The notes: generated from the sequence alone by a model not told the origin. 64,000 nucleotides of DNA from Ceratopteris richardii (GCA_020310875.1 CM035413.1:187174855-187238854), one strand, 5' to 3'. Shown: positions 36,340 to 47,778, counted from the stretch's first letter. Translations and numbers: made by a program.

Positions 36340-37649
36340 CATTTATCTATATTAAATTTCCTTGCCATCTTGCTTCCGCCTGTTTTGTCGTCCTTGGGCA
36401 TACATAAATATTTCTTTCTGGTGGATGTATAAATCTTTGAAGTGCATCTGCATTACATGCTTGGGCCACATTCACTGATCTTTGTGTACAAAAATCCCAG
36501 GTGAATGGAACATCAACTAGCCAATGACCTGCAATCATATACTTTATAATCTCTTATTGATGATTGAAAAAGTCATCCCACCAAGATACATCTTGATCTC
36601 CAACGTATTTTTTTGCACGCTCAATATGTCTCTTCTTTTCAATGAGTGCATGCATCCAGCGTTTACTTTGATCAACCACATTTCCACATCTTTTTGTATT
36701 GTTTTTATCTTCATATGGTGATTGTTCTGCACCATACATAGACAGATTATGCACCTGCAACAAGAATCTGCATCCATCTTTAGGTTACCTCCCAGGAGAA
36801 GATGAATACTACTTTGCAAATAAAAGGGTTATGTCATCAGCCCTCCTCATCAAGAATACACGGTTGAAACTAATATTGAGCAATGGAACCAAAACCTTAG
36901 CACTCTTATCAAAGCCCACCGAGCAAAAGTGCTTAAAGTTATAAATCTGTGTGAGGTGTTGAACTTTGGGTTTTGGAGTATATGCTTTTGAAATCAGCTC
37001 AGATAAAATTGGAAGAGTAAAAGCATTCTTACGTGCCAACGTCTTAGAGAATGTACTGAACATTTGATCAATGTGATCATGAGTGTGCCCAACCAGAAGG
37101 AAATTTAACTTAACCTTCAGAAATACCTGTTTATCAACAAGCATGCATAAATATCCAAAGACTATAGAAATTTTGTTCTCTCTTGCAGTATTATCAAGCT
37201 GCAAATACATAGTTGGTGGCAAAAGACCCTTCCATGATTGAAAAACTTGATGAATGACAGCAACTGTAAGGTTTGGATCATTATGCACATTCGAATATGT
37301 GAAGAAAACCTTGGACATCATAGTTCCATTGTATACCAAAGCACCAACCAAATGCATTTGCACAAGGGCTTCATTTCCAATGTTCTTAGGGATGCGATAA
37401 AAATGTGGCAAACATGTTTTTTTTATCCATACCATCGATCAACAAACACATATAACGCTCGAGATTTCTGAGTGCTTTACTTCGATCATGAATCGCTTTC
37501 TTTCTCTCTAAAGCTTGACTCTCACGATGGTTCGTTAGAAGGCTTTTAAAATTATCTTTTTCTTGTGGTGTTGTAGCCCCCTTTGCCATGTTTTTCAAAG
37601 TGGCGCAAACTGAATATTCACCCATTCTAACTTTACGAGTAATAGACAC
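36340..37649 (-). pseudogene. DUF7869-like protein fragment
   Basis: Minus-strand frames form a ~430-residue C-terminal piece in two main parts with a shift near 37400. Readable phrases: LLIDGMDKK, PHFYRIPKN, LVGALVYNG, HNDPNLTVAVIHQVFQSW, PPTMYLQLDNTARENK, VKLNFLLVGHTHDHIDQMFS. I recognise this as the uncharacterised domain Pfam calls DUF7869, seen in multigene and often transposon-associated proteins of plants, oomycetes and animals. The Asp (IDGMD), LQLDN...EN and GHTH...D positions could be an RNase H-fold acidic set, but that is inference. A further frame towards 36347 ends ERNIYVCPRTTKQAEARW. Stops and shifts make it a pseudogene. It lies between two unrelated copia pieces, with no transposon ends visible. 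Confidence 0.6.
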
Positions 37650-37661
37650 ATTGTTAAACTC

Positions 37662-40651
37662 TTGCTTTTGTTATCATTTTTTGCATTAGCCAAGATTGGA
37701 TTGGTTGTGAAATTTGTTGATGACAGATATACAGTTCATGATCTGTCAAACGATGACATGATTATTGCTTTTAGAATTTTATGTCGTGGGCTATACAAGC
37801 TCATAGACTATGAAAGATCTGTGAATGATTCGGCATGTGCAGTACATGATTCTTATGCTATGTCAGATGCAAAACTTTGGCCTGCACACTTTGGTCATTT
37901 GAATTTTGCGAGTTTGCTATGCCTACAGAAATCGGATATGGTGTCTTCTTTGCCCAAGCTTGAGGCACCCAGACAACATGTCTGTGAAGTCTATATTTTG
38001 GGCAAAATGTAGCGTTCCTCCTTTCCAAAAGATGGTTTAGTTCCGGTTACACAAAAATTGCAGCTTGTACATAGTGATGTATGTGGTCCTATGCAGACAC
38101 CTTCTTTTGGAAACTATCTTTACATCGTGACTTTCATTGATGGTTTTTCCAGGCATGCATGGGTATATCCACTCAAAGAAAAGTCCAAAGTGTTTATGTG
38201 CTTCAAACAGTTTTTGGTTTTGGCTGAAAATTTGTCAACATGTAAAATGGGCACCCTTCGTTTTGATCGGTGGGGGGAATACATGTCTTCTGACTTTAAT
38301 GCATTTCTGGCTAAACATGGGATAAAACATCGATGTACAGTACCGTATACACCTCAACAGAATGGAGTTTCTGAACAAAAGAATAGATCACTCATGGAGA
38401 TGGCAAGGTGTATGTTCAAGAGCCAGGCCTTACCACATAGTTTCTGGCTTGAGCCTGTTACATGTGCAGCATATGTATTAAACAGGTGTCCCACTAAAGC
38501 ACTATAGTCTATCACTCCATATGAGGCTTGGCATGATCGCAAGCCATCTGTTGCTCATCTACATGTTTTTGGTTGTTTGGCATATGCATTAGTGCCTGAA
38601 CAACATCGCAGAAAATTGGATGATAAAGCAGTAAAATGTGTTTTTGTTGGGTACAGTTCTGAAAGTAAAGGTTATCGTCTGCATCATCCACATACTAAAC
38701 ACATTTTGGTTAGCCGTGATGTCATTTTTGTGGAAGATGCTATTCAATCATTACTTTCACGTGCTAAGGAGACATTTGTTAGCTCCAAAGACATATATGA
38801 TGCTTTGTTGCCTCTTTTTATAGGTGAACAGTCTAGTGTTGGTCCTAATGAGCCAGCTTCTCAGCCTTTGCAAGTTTCATGTGATGATGTAGATCATCCC
38901 ATTTCTGATGCAGATTTACATGATGCACTTGTTGATGAGAGAGCTGATATTGAGGAGGCAAAAACTATGCCAAAATGGCTGGTGTAGACTTTGGGTGACA
39001 ATAAATTAGATGCACCTCTATCATATCATACTCGATCAAGCTCTCATAGTACCTCTTTTGCATGAGATTACTATGCTATGGCTGCATCTAGTCTCTGTGA
39101 TGAGACTGAGTTTGTTTCGTTTGATGAAGCACAAAATTCTGAACATTCGATGGTTGCAATGCAATCTGAGTATGATGCTATCATGAAAAATGGTACCTAG
39201 TCTTTGTGTGACTTACCTCCTGGTAAGAAGGCCATTGGCACTAAGCGGGTATACAAGCTGAAGCATAAGCCTGATGGAACAGTTGACAGATATAAGGCTA
39301 GGCTTGTTGCAAAGGGTTATGCACAGGAAAGAGGCATTGATTTTGATGAGACCTTTGCACCTACATGTCATATGACTACTCTTCACAGCATCTATGCACT
39401 TGCAGCCCATCATAACGGGAATGTAAATCAGTTGTACATTAAAACAACATTTCTGAATGGTGACGTACATGAAGAAGTGTATGTTTCTCAGCCATGTGGC
39501 TTTGTGCAAAAAGGGCATGAAAATCAGGTGTGCAGGTTAAAGAAGGCATTATATGGTTTAAAGCAAGCACCACATGCTTGGTATGAGAAGATAAATGCCT
39601 ATCTGATTGCACATGGTTTTGAGAATAGTCCAATTGAAAGCACCTTATATGTTAAGCGTGCTAATGATGTGCTTCTGATCATTCTTGTCTATGTTGATGA
39701 CATGCTGCTCATTGATCCTATTGAGAAGCATATTGCTCATTTTAAGGCTGATTTGCATGCCTCATTTGAGCTGTCTGATTTGGGCCATTTGCATCATTAT
39801 TTGGGCATTCAATTTATGCATGTTAATGATGGTGCAAGGAATGGCTTTGTGTCAAACAAAATATATTGACACATTATTGCAGCATTTTGGCCTTGAAGAC
39901 TGTAAACTCCTATTGCCACTCCTATGGAGACAGGTTTATGATTGAGTCTTCATGTTGCTGAAGATGCATTTGATGATGTTCTCTATCACCAGCCTATTGG
40001 ATGCCTGATTTACTTATGCATTACTCGGCCAGATATTCAGTTTTCTGTCTCACAGATGAGCAGGTTTATGCATTGTCCAGGTGTCAAGCATTGGCAAGCA
40101 GTTAAGTGCATCTTTCGCTACTTTAGTGATACTTGGTTACTTGGGTTGTTTTATCCCAAGGGGGATCACTACAGCCAGATCTACATGCTTTTTTTGACTC
40201 TGACTTGGCTGGTTGCTATGACACTCATGTGTCCACTAGTGGTTTTCGCTTCATGCTTGGTAGCTCATGGATAGCTTGGTTGAGCAAGAAGCAGCCTATT
40301 GTGGCCACTTCCAGTTGTGAGGTTGAGTATAGGGCAACTTTAACGATGACTGTTGCGTGTGTGTGGATCAAATGCCTTATGGCTGATTTGGGTGTTGGTC
40401 AGTCTTCTACCACCATCTTCACTGACAGTCAGAGCGCATTGGCAGTTGCAAGGAGCCATGTGTTCCATGCTCGCACTAAGCACATTGAAGTGCATTATCA
40501 TTATGTCAGGGAGAGGTTCTCTAATGGGGAGATGAGCTTGGCATATGTGCCCACGCAAGAGAACATTGCAGACCTTTTCACGAAGGCTCTGCCTAGGGAG
40601 AAGTTTGAAGCTTTCCGCAAGGCTTTTGGCTTACTTCCCTTTGTGAAGTGA
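37662..40651 (+). pseudogene. copia E2 pol (integrase, RT, RNase H)
   Basis: GAG-pre-integrase (HFGHLNFASLL) reaches a stop at 38012. Integrase shows HSDVCGP, RFDRWGEY (Trp in place of the usual Gly) and NGVSEQKN, so D, D and E are present. A stop lies after CPTKAL (38507). RT from 39204: [43 protein letters not shown] and YVDD (about 39695). RT breaks at about 39866. RNase H from 40133 gives FDSDLAG, SSCEVEY, FTDSQSA and HARTKHIEVHYHYVRE, and ends in FTKALPREKFEAFRKAFGLL. At least five stops or shifts inactivate it. Confidence 0.85.
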
Positions 40652-40725
40652 TTTCCACATAGCTTGGCACTTCCTTATACATGAGTTCCAGCCACTTGTT
40701 CACCGCATCACTCCCAGGGAGGATT

Positions 40726-40959
40726 TGTTGATATATTTAGGTCGTGATGCGTGTGAATACTCTAGGACCGCCGGGGCACTTTTTTGCCTCATTAGGAGGT
40801 TTTTTTCCCTTGGCTTGTATATACGCCTATTGCCCTAACATCCTACTTATCTTTGTACATTCTAGTGGTAATACATTCAGTATTGTGTGTTGTGCTCCAA
40901 GCTTCTTCTTCTTCTTCCTTATGTTGTTTGTGTGCTTTCGCAGACATCTAACTCCAACA
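40726..40959 (+). repeat. 3' LTR of copia E2
   Basis: 234 bp, TGTTGATATATTTAGG ... ACTCCAACA, homologous to 1199-1428 in inverse orientation. Preceded by the purine tract CAGGGAGGATT. Confidence 0.9.
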
Positions 40960-41902
40960 AAAAGTTCTTTACATTTACCTTTGTAAAAGTGGTTCACATC
41001 CACATAGAGTTAGGAAGCTCTAAATCCAGAATCATTTGGTTGCTGAATGATGAGGGAATCTATCATATACTTTAGGATTCACGTTTTAGGTAGATCTTTG
41101 AATTTGAATTCAAACTTTGGCTCCAAGTACAACTATAAGAAGAGGATAAAAAAGAACCATGTGTATGTCGAGCCCATGAGATCATTTTGAAGGAGATTCT
41201 TTGTGAAGTGAGAGCTTATTTCATAACTGATTAACCTCTCACATATTGAGCAATGTATGCCAATGACATTGTATTTGTATATGATTTAATACATATATGA
41301 TCATTACATTCTCATTTCACTTCTCTATTATAGTTTCATCAGAACAATGATCTTCTTAGAGCTTGTTCTCAGTGCATGATTGATCATTTTTCATGATTCA
41401 AAGCATGATAGATTCAACATATTGTCTAGTACATGGCTACAAAATGTCATTAGCATTGCTTTTTTGGATCACGAGATATTAACTCATCTTTACTCACTGG
41501 TCTATTGACTATTGAACCCCAAAATTGTCTAGATGCTCTTATGATTGGCTAAACATCTTTCTCTGTGTGTAGTCCATCATTTTTTTTTTATAGCATACTA
41601 AGCTAATTAGAGTTTCCCAAAAAAATTAAGCCAATTGTTGTTGTGCTCAGAGAATTGTTCAAAACATTGAACAAGTGTAGGAACAAAAATAGCAAGTTTT
41701 GTGTTCTTGGATCAACTCCTACCTATCTATTTTGATCCATTGATTAGTAGATCATGTTACAAGCAACATATATGATTATTTATAATAATTGGTTAGCTAA
41801 AGAGGCCCACTACACTCTCCAGTAATCATTCTTAGCAGGTGTGAAGCAAGATCAAGCTAGACCACTTCATCTCTTGAAGACTATCCACCATCTCCGCCAA
41901 CA
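40960..41902 (+). repeat. 3' LTR of copia E1, 5'-truncated
   Basis: Matches 34855-35816 of the 5' LTR with moderate divergence and ends CCGCCAACA, followed by the target duplication ATCTT. Confidence 0.85.
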
Positions 41903-42129
41903 ATCTTGAGAGAATTTCTAGTTAGAGACTGTAATACTTTTGATGAATAGAAGCTTCCATTTTTTGAGTGTAAACTCCTCTTCTTGTATGCATGTGTGTA
42001 TGTGTGTGCACCTTGTGTGCTTCTCACCTTTCACATTTGTGTACCTCACTTACTCACGATCCTCATATCACACTCAAGTCTCGAAGAATGGACAGTTAAG
42101 AGATGAATCCTGTTTGACATTTGTGCTCA

Positions 42130-42625
42130 CAATTGTTCAATGAGAGATATAGGTGGACAATTCATGATCCCTCAAATGGTCATAATATCATTTCTTCTAT
42201 CATTTTATGTCATGGGCTCTATAAGCTCATATATTATGCAAAATCTGAGAATGATTTGGTGTGTGCAATTCATGATTCTCAAGCTATTTCATACCCAAAA
42301 GTTTTGCAAGTCTAAAATGGTGTCCTCTTTGCACAAACTTGAGGCGCCTTCTAAGCATGTATGTGAGGGCTTTATTTTGGGCAAAATGGAGCACTCTTAA
42401 TCCTTCCTCAGAGATGGTTCATTTAGAGATGCACATACATTACAGCTTGTTCACAATGATTTCAATGGTTCAATGAAGATACCTTTGTTTGGGAATCACC
42501 TATACTTCACTACTTTCATTGATGAAATTTCTAGGCATGCATGGGTATATCCATTGAAAACGGCGTCCCAAGTGTTTATGTGCTTTAAAGAGTGCCTAGT
42601 TATGGCCCAAAATCTCGGGAGTAGT
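42130..42625 (+). pseudogene. copia fragment (GAG-pre-integrase to integrase start)
   Basis: Frame-broken matches to E2: a degenerate GAG-pre-integrase, then ...LEAPSKHVCEGFILGKM, a decayed LQLVH-DV integrase start and a HAWVYPLKT segment. Homology is lost at about 42625. The piece lies downstream of the family F LTR relic (41908-42118), but whether they belong together is not clear. Confidence 0.65.
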
Positions 42626-43398
42626 AGTACATGAGTGCTTCAATTATTTTGTAAACCTAAAGTAGACTGCTCCCCTTCCAAATGTAAGCTCCTTCTGCCG
42701 TGGGTTGTAAGCTTGATACTTGAAATGAGTTCATCCCTACCTACTCTTCGATCCATTATCTTTCTTTTGAACATATAGTTTTTCGTTCTGTAAAGAAAAG
42801 GCAAGATTTGCGATCTGTGCCTGTTTGACAATCGTCTGCAAACGTAGAATGTGATGCCAAAAAGCAGTCTCGATCTTCCATTATTCAGTGTGAATTATTT
42901 ACGCACATTGCATTCCACAGGCGTGGCTGGCAATGTCTTACGGTCCTTCCGAGAGGGTGAGGAATAGGGCGGCGCCGAATTGGGTTGTAATCTTGATTAT
43001 CCCCCACCAGAAGGACTTTCATAATCGATCTGGATAGAACGTCTGATAAAGAAGTAAAATGTGCGCGGATATGGCGAACTACGTTTTCCCTACAAATATC
43101 TCTGAATACAGACCGTATAAGTGCACACATACACGTGTGGATAAGTGTTTTCTCTCGATGATAAGGCAATGGATACTGTATAGAGTAGGCGAGAGGAAAA
43201 GCGAATTTCGGAATCCTGGATTGTCCGTCTTCTAATAGTTTAATGGGCACTTTCTCATGATGGCGATTCAGTGAAGCCATACTCATCAGGCATGGTGCAT
43301 CTATTGCGAATTAGGTTCGAGAAACAAGCTCACCACTTTCGAATTCCGTTTTCTGTCTTTTGGTTATCGTCGGGACTCGGAGGCCTGAAGGAGCCGAG
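42626..43398. other. upstream intergenic region of the LBD gene, no gene seen
   Basis: A less AT-rich stretch without transposon motifs. A 133-codon minus-strand frame at 42885-43286 has no recognisable domain and I do not call it. Confidence 0.4.
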
Positions 43399-43488
43399 GA
43401 GAGAGAGAGAGAGAGAGAGAGAGAAGGGTCCGATAACCCTAGTACATACGTATTACCGAGCCCATTCATATGAGAGAGAGAGAGAGAG
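43399..43488. repeat. two (GA)n tracts in a short duplicated block
   Basis: (GA)n at 43399-43424 and 43471-43488, each followed by the same phrase GGTCCGATAACCCTAGTACAT, an imperfect tandem duplication of about 65 bp. GA repeats are known binding sites for plant BPC/GAGA-type factors; a role here is inference. Confidence 0.7.
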
Positions 43489-43598
43489 GGGTCCGATAAC
43501 CCTAGTACATTCCCAAACCCATTAATAAAACCAAAACTGCTCTTCAACATCATCTCTTGCTTCGACGTTGTTCATTTGATGGTCCCTGTCACCTGATC

Positions 43599-43608
43599 TT
43601 TATATAAT
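43599..43608 (+). promoter_or_regulatory. possible TATA box of the LBD gene
   Basis: TTTATATAAT, about 690 bp upstream of the LBD start codon and downstream of the GA tracts. If used, the 5' UTR would be long and contain the (CT)n tract. Weak call from sequence alone. Confidence 0.35.
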
Positions 43609-43786
43609 CTCCAAGCTATCACGCATTCTGGGTTGTCATCTTGGCAAATTTCCTGACGCTGTTCTAACTGACAAGCTCCTGTGATTCGTGAACCGTCGCT
43701 TCATCTGCTTATCAGCACAGCTCATCCTCCAGCCTCCAGGCTCCGCACCTCTTGATACACACACGGACGAGTTTCCGCAGTTTTGG

Positions 43787-43789
<3 letters not shown>

Positions 43790-43825
<36 letters not shown>
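43790..43825. repeat. (CT)n tract, likely 5' UTR of the LBD gene
   Basis: About 18 CT units between the possible TATA box and the LBD start. CT-rich leaders are common in plant genes; it is also a slippage-prone site. Confidence 0.7.
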
Positions 43826-43828
<3 letters not shown>

Positions 43829-44297
43829 GCCCATTCAACACATTACGGATGAATTGATGGACATCTGAGCTGTTCCCCATTTGGTCGAATCGAAAATCGG
43901 CCTTCTTCCATAGTTACTGAGCGTGCTTCATGATATGCCCGATCTCGCCACTCACACGTCCGCCAGTCATCGTTAAGAAAGTATTCTGCATGTTACTAGA
44001 AACCTTCAGATAGAAGCGGAGAATTGCCTTCGCAGATCGGTTTCTGTTTGGCCAGACGAATTAAGCAGTATGTCATCGCTCCGGTCGCTATCATTTTGTG
44101 TCATACAAGATTTTGCATAGCATGTATTTCATCATCAGCCCCATTCCTGGGAGCAGTATTCCTCGGAAACGGCATGGTTTATCTTGTTTTCTCCATGTTT
44201 TTGTTTTTCTTTCATTGAAGGGGGATTTGGAGTTTCTGATTTTCACTATTATTTTGAAACATCCGACGCAGGTTTCTTAACTTTTTTGCGCAACGAG

Positions 44298-46658
44298 ATG
44301 AGCTGCAATGGATGTAGAGTACTGAGGAAAGGCTGCAGCGACAAGTGCGTCCTGCGGCATTGCCTGCGTTGCATAGATTCAGCAGAGGCGCAAGCAAATG
44401 CAACGCTGTTTGTGACTAAGTTTTTCGGAAGAGCAGGTCTCACAGGTTTCATAAATGGAGTGGCGGAGAGCCAAAGGCCAGGTATTATAAATCATAAGTC
44501 TAGCAGAGATATGCCCTAGTTCCCTGTTAACTCTCCGTGCTTGAACATTGATGAGGGCTTCCTGAACTTGTGCGACCACGAAGAATTTCATAGTGCTCTT
44601 GTTGTTGCTTGCTGGTTTGATTTCTTCAGAGTTATGATGGTTAAGTTACTTTGAAGGTTATGAAGACTGGATCTGTCTTATAGTTTCTTCAAGGAATCCT
44701 TCTTCGCCATTAGATAGTATTTGACTGGAGGTCCATTGCAAGTGAATCAGTTTGCACGGTGTAATCAGTACAGATTAGTTTTCGTAACTTCAACCGGGTA
44801 CTCAATGTAGTATCCGTTACCTTCAGAAGCCTTCAGTGTCAAATGTGTAGAGGAATGCCAGAACTTATCTTCAATATGAAAACATAGTAATCGGGCTTAA
44901 AGCTGAAAGCTTCGATTTCTGATTTTCCTATTAAATCTTCATGGCTTAATGGGAACGAATATTTTCCAGCAAACGTGTGCTGCATGACTTCCATCAGCTA
45001 ATCAATCTTTAAGTTTATACTTAATTAAGCCTGATGTATTCAGAGCAGCTGTGTATGATTGACTTTTCTTAGTTCTTTGTCTGTTTTTTTGTGTAGCTTT
45101 ATTCCAATCTCTTCTTTACGAGGCTTGTGGGAGGACTGTGAATCCGGTATATGGAGCAGTCGGTTTACTATTCTCAGGCAATTGGGCAGTATGTCAAGGA
45201 GCTGTTGAGACGGTGTTAAGAGGTGGATCGCTTAAACCTGTTGATACGGGAGCGGCTTTATCATCATCAGCAACTGTACCCTCCAGCTCATTATCAAATG
45301 TCGACTATGTATGTCCATCAACTTCGATGATCGAAACACACCATATGATTTCTAAGCCTCAGAATTCCGGTTCTCGTGGCGCACAGCCTCAAGTCACAAC
45401 CTCTACCGTTGATCAATACTTGGATACATGTGAACTGAGAGTGAAGGCAATACCCTCGGCTACTTACCTCGACTCTAAATCCTGCCCTGCTGAACTGAAG
45501 TTTCTTCCTGATGTCACAAGTTATGGTGATTGTTCAAGATCTGATCAGGCTACAATACGATCACGGTCTGACGGGCAGACAGCTTTGTTAAATGCGGAGA
45601 ATCATGCAGTTAGGAAAAAAGCTAGATCTAGCTTCCCCCTTCATGCGTCCACCAAAAATCTCGGTCATACTGACCTGGATTTTACAAATGCAGTAGAGAT
45701 GAGAGATTTGATCAACTCTTCCATAAGGAGCTCCAGCAATACGGATCAAAATCATTGCGCAGCAGAGATGAGAGATTTGATCAACTCTTCCATAAGAAGC
45801 TCCAGCAATACGGATCAAAATCATTGCGCAGTGGGGATGAGAGATTTGATCAACGCATCCATAAGAAGCTCCAGCAATAGGGATCAAAATCATTGCGCAG
45901 TAGAGATGAGAGATTTGATCAACTCTTCCACAAGAAGCTACAGCAATACGGATCAAAATCATTGCGCAGAAGAGATGAGAGATTTGATCAACTCTTCCAT
46001 AAGAAGCTCCAGCAATACGGATCAAAATCATTGCGCGTTAGATGATTCCCAAACTTCTGCCGGGGACTTAAGACAGGCTCCAGATGTAGACTATGATGGA
46101 ATGCATAAAAGACACCGTTCTGATAATAGTGAGCAGGAAGCTCAATGTCCCCAAGCGCATCTTGAGCTGGTTGCTCCGGCGAGGAGAAGGATGCACATTT
46201 CTTGGCATGTAGATCAAAGAACTGCAGAGAAAGGTGACAAGAATGGCAGAAGCTGTGGAGCTAGTCTGCCAACTCATAGCTCGTACTACAGTTATAACTC
46301 TCCTTTTAATGAAGCTCAGTTTATCAACAGAGGGGATGGAGTCGTGTCGATGATATCATCTGATAGAATCCAGAATGAGAGTGGGGAGTCTATGATCAGG
46401 CTGAACCTCGCGTTAAGAACTTCCCTTTCATCTACATCTAACCAGGCTGAGCACAGCCGAGTATGTTTGCAGGAACGTAGGGATTTCATTCCAGATCGGC
46501 AACCTCAAGAGCTTCATAGAGGATCCAGCCCCTCCATCAACTCGGAAGGTTCTGTGAACACCACTCTTGCAGCTAACGATGTTGCTGTTAAACTCCAAAC
46601 TTCCATCTCCCATGGACCGTCCAAAGAGGGTGTGAAACTTCTAAATCTTCTGCTTTAG
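44298..46658 (+). CDS. LBD: class II LOB-domain transcription factor (two exons: 44298-44481, 45097-46658)
   Basis: Nuclear DNA-binding protein of the plant-specific LBD family. Exon 1 opens [17 protein letters not shown], the class II C-x2-C-x6-C-x3-C block (Cys 3, 6, 13, 17), then the [11 protein letters not shown] part of the GAS block. The upstream frame is open, so the start rests on family homology. The intron has GT at 44482 and AG at 45095-45096; splicing (phase 1) joins RP to [17 protein letters not shown] and [17 protein letters not shown], at the position known for class II genes. The predicted protein is 581 residues, about twice the usual length. The extra part holds five 23-residue repeats (about 262-376), an EAR-like LNLAL (497-501) and a C-terminal LNLLL (577-581). 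Class II members in Arabidopsis (LBD37-39) repress nitrogen-responsive and anthocyanin genes; the role here is inferred only. Confidence 0.9.
44482..45096 (+). other. intron of the LBD gene
   Basis: 615 bp, GTATTA at the donor and a T-rich tract with TGTGTAG at the acceptor. Reading through the donor gives a stop within 13 codons. No embedded element or RNA is seen. Confidence 0.85.
45696..46040 (+). repeat. 69-bp coding minisatellite, five copies
   Basis: Five tandem copies, near-identical and in frame, each encoding [20 protein letters not shown] plus C-A-x. Changes among copies are few (for example N-A for N-S, N-R-D for N-T-D, R-S-Y for R-S-S). The unit is a multiple of three, so copy-number change keeps the frame. 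Confidence 0.95.
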
Positions 46659-47416
46659 TCACGTTTAGTGAGACGTAAAGAGACTTGGCATTAAACCCGC
46701 GGCACCACATATTCCCGCGGCACCACATATAAACTTCATCAAGCTTCAGATCTCGAATGGCTGCAAATGCTCTCATGTACCCATTAGTTTCATGCATTTT
46801 TGTAACAAATAACACAACCAAGGATCATTGACAGGAAAACCTTTCGTTCAACAGATTATTTTCTGAAAACGTTTCTTTTAACAGATGATTTGCTGAAATT
46901 TTTCTCCTATTCAGCTGAGTACTTCAGTGTATTTATACATTACGTGAAGAAGTTAACGTTCTTGCGGAACTTTTTTTGAAATTCCCATTATCTATTGTAA
47001 ATCGATTGAAAACGCTAAGTACTCTTGTTGAAATATCTGCAAGAACTTGTGACAGCTCGAAGAGATTTAGCTCCGTGTGGAACACTGCCTTTTCTTATAC
47101 ACACTCTTTAAGAAAGTCATCAGTAAACCAAGGCTGTGTACGCGAAACATGAGACAAAATTTACGTGAAATGGATTCATGCATTTGTTCCCAGTGGAGGA
47201 GCTCGAAGAGATTTAGCTTGATGAACTGGCTGTACGTGCCAATGATATATGCATGCGGGCGTGTATGTATGCAGGTAATTATTCGTTCAAGGGTATGCAT
47301 GTATGTATGTAGGCAGACAGGCAGGCATGCATGTGTGTATCTGTCTCCTCACATTCGATCGTCTATCTGTTTTCTGTCTTTCTTTGTCTGTTTTTGGTTG
47401 GGTTATGATTTTTGCA
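46659..47416. other. 3' region of the LBD gene, no further gene seen
   Basis: Contains a short tandem doubling of CCCGCGGCACCACATAT at about 46698-46733. No canonical AATAAA is close to the stop. No transposon is recognised until the SINE piece at 47417. Confidence 0.4.
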
Positions 47417-47512
47417 TTTTTTTTTTTGAGAGTACAATGAATTGGAAAGACGCACAGACCTGACCTTGTAAGTAGAGGCACCCATCTTGAGGAACTCTTT
47501 GGCATCCAGCCT
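47417..47512 (-). mobile_element. SINE family S1, 3' part
   Basis: A T11 run (the poly-A tail on the minus strand), then GAGAGTACAATGAATTGGAA and about 75 further bases matching the full copy at 53656-53844. The tRNA-like head with A and B boxes is missing, so this copy is 5'-truncated. Confidence 0.7.
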
Positions 47513-47516
47513 TTGG

Positions 47517-47663
47517 CACATCCGCTAAACCATGCTCGCTGGATATTTTCGCATTTCTTAGTTACAACACATCATGCCTGGCCATCTGCCTAGGAGTACA
47601 AGGCACATCCACTAAACCATGCTCGCTAGATCTTTTTGCATTTCTTAGTTACAACACACCATG
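47517..47663. repeat. imperfect tandem duplication (88-bp period)
   Basis: CACATCCGCTAAACCATGCT... (47517) recurs as CACATCCACTAAACCATGCT... (47605), each followed by GCATTTCTTAGTTACAACAC. It lies where the missing head of the SINE would be. Confidence 0.75.
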
Positions 47664-47685
47664 AAAACTGATGATCCATTCATGT

Positions 47686-47689
<4 letters not shown>

Positions 47690-47774
<85 letters not shown>
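47690..47774. repeat. (TA)n microsatellite
   Basis: About 42 AT units without interruption. Confidence 0.95.

Positions 47775-47778
<4 letters not shown>

Larger units (their letters stand above)
37656..40959 (+). mobile_element. Ty1/copia element E2, 5'-truncated
   Basis: A plus-strand copia lacking 5' LTR, gag and protease. It starts in GAG-pre-integrase (LAKIGLVVKFVDDRY), continues through integrase, RT and RNase H, and ends with a polypurine-like tract and LTR at 40726-40959. The LTR and pol belong to the same family as the element at 1-1428. Its right LTR end abuts the truncated E1 3' LTR. The left break faces the DUF7869 fragment. Confidence 0.85.
34754..41902 (+). mobile_element. Ty1/copia element E1 with foreign interior
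   Basis: Bounded by perfect target duplications ATCTT (34749-34753 and 41903-41907). The 5' LTR is 34754-35816, followed by primer site, leader and gag to about 36313. The native pol is missing: the interior holds a minus-strand DUF7869-like fragment and a 5'-truncated copia of another family (E2). The 3' LTR lacks about its first 105 bp and starts directly after the E2 LTR at 40960. Matching flanking duplications show that the two LTRs are ends of one integration. Gag is close to that of the intact element I. Confidence 0.85.

Noticed and set aside
42885-43286. 133-codon minus-strand frame upstream of the LBD gene
   Set aside because: No recognisable domain, and composition is compatible with chance; not called as a gene.
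44184-44297. Upstream in-frame extension of the LBD start (Met at 44184)
   Set aside because: Class II LBD proteins begin at MSCNGC; the upstream residues resemble no family member.
45588-46031. 147-codon minus-strand frame opposite the LBD gene
   Set aside because: A shadow of the 69-bp repeats; it has no start context or domain of its own.
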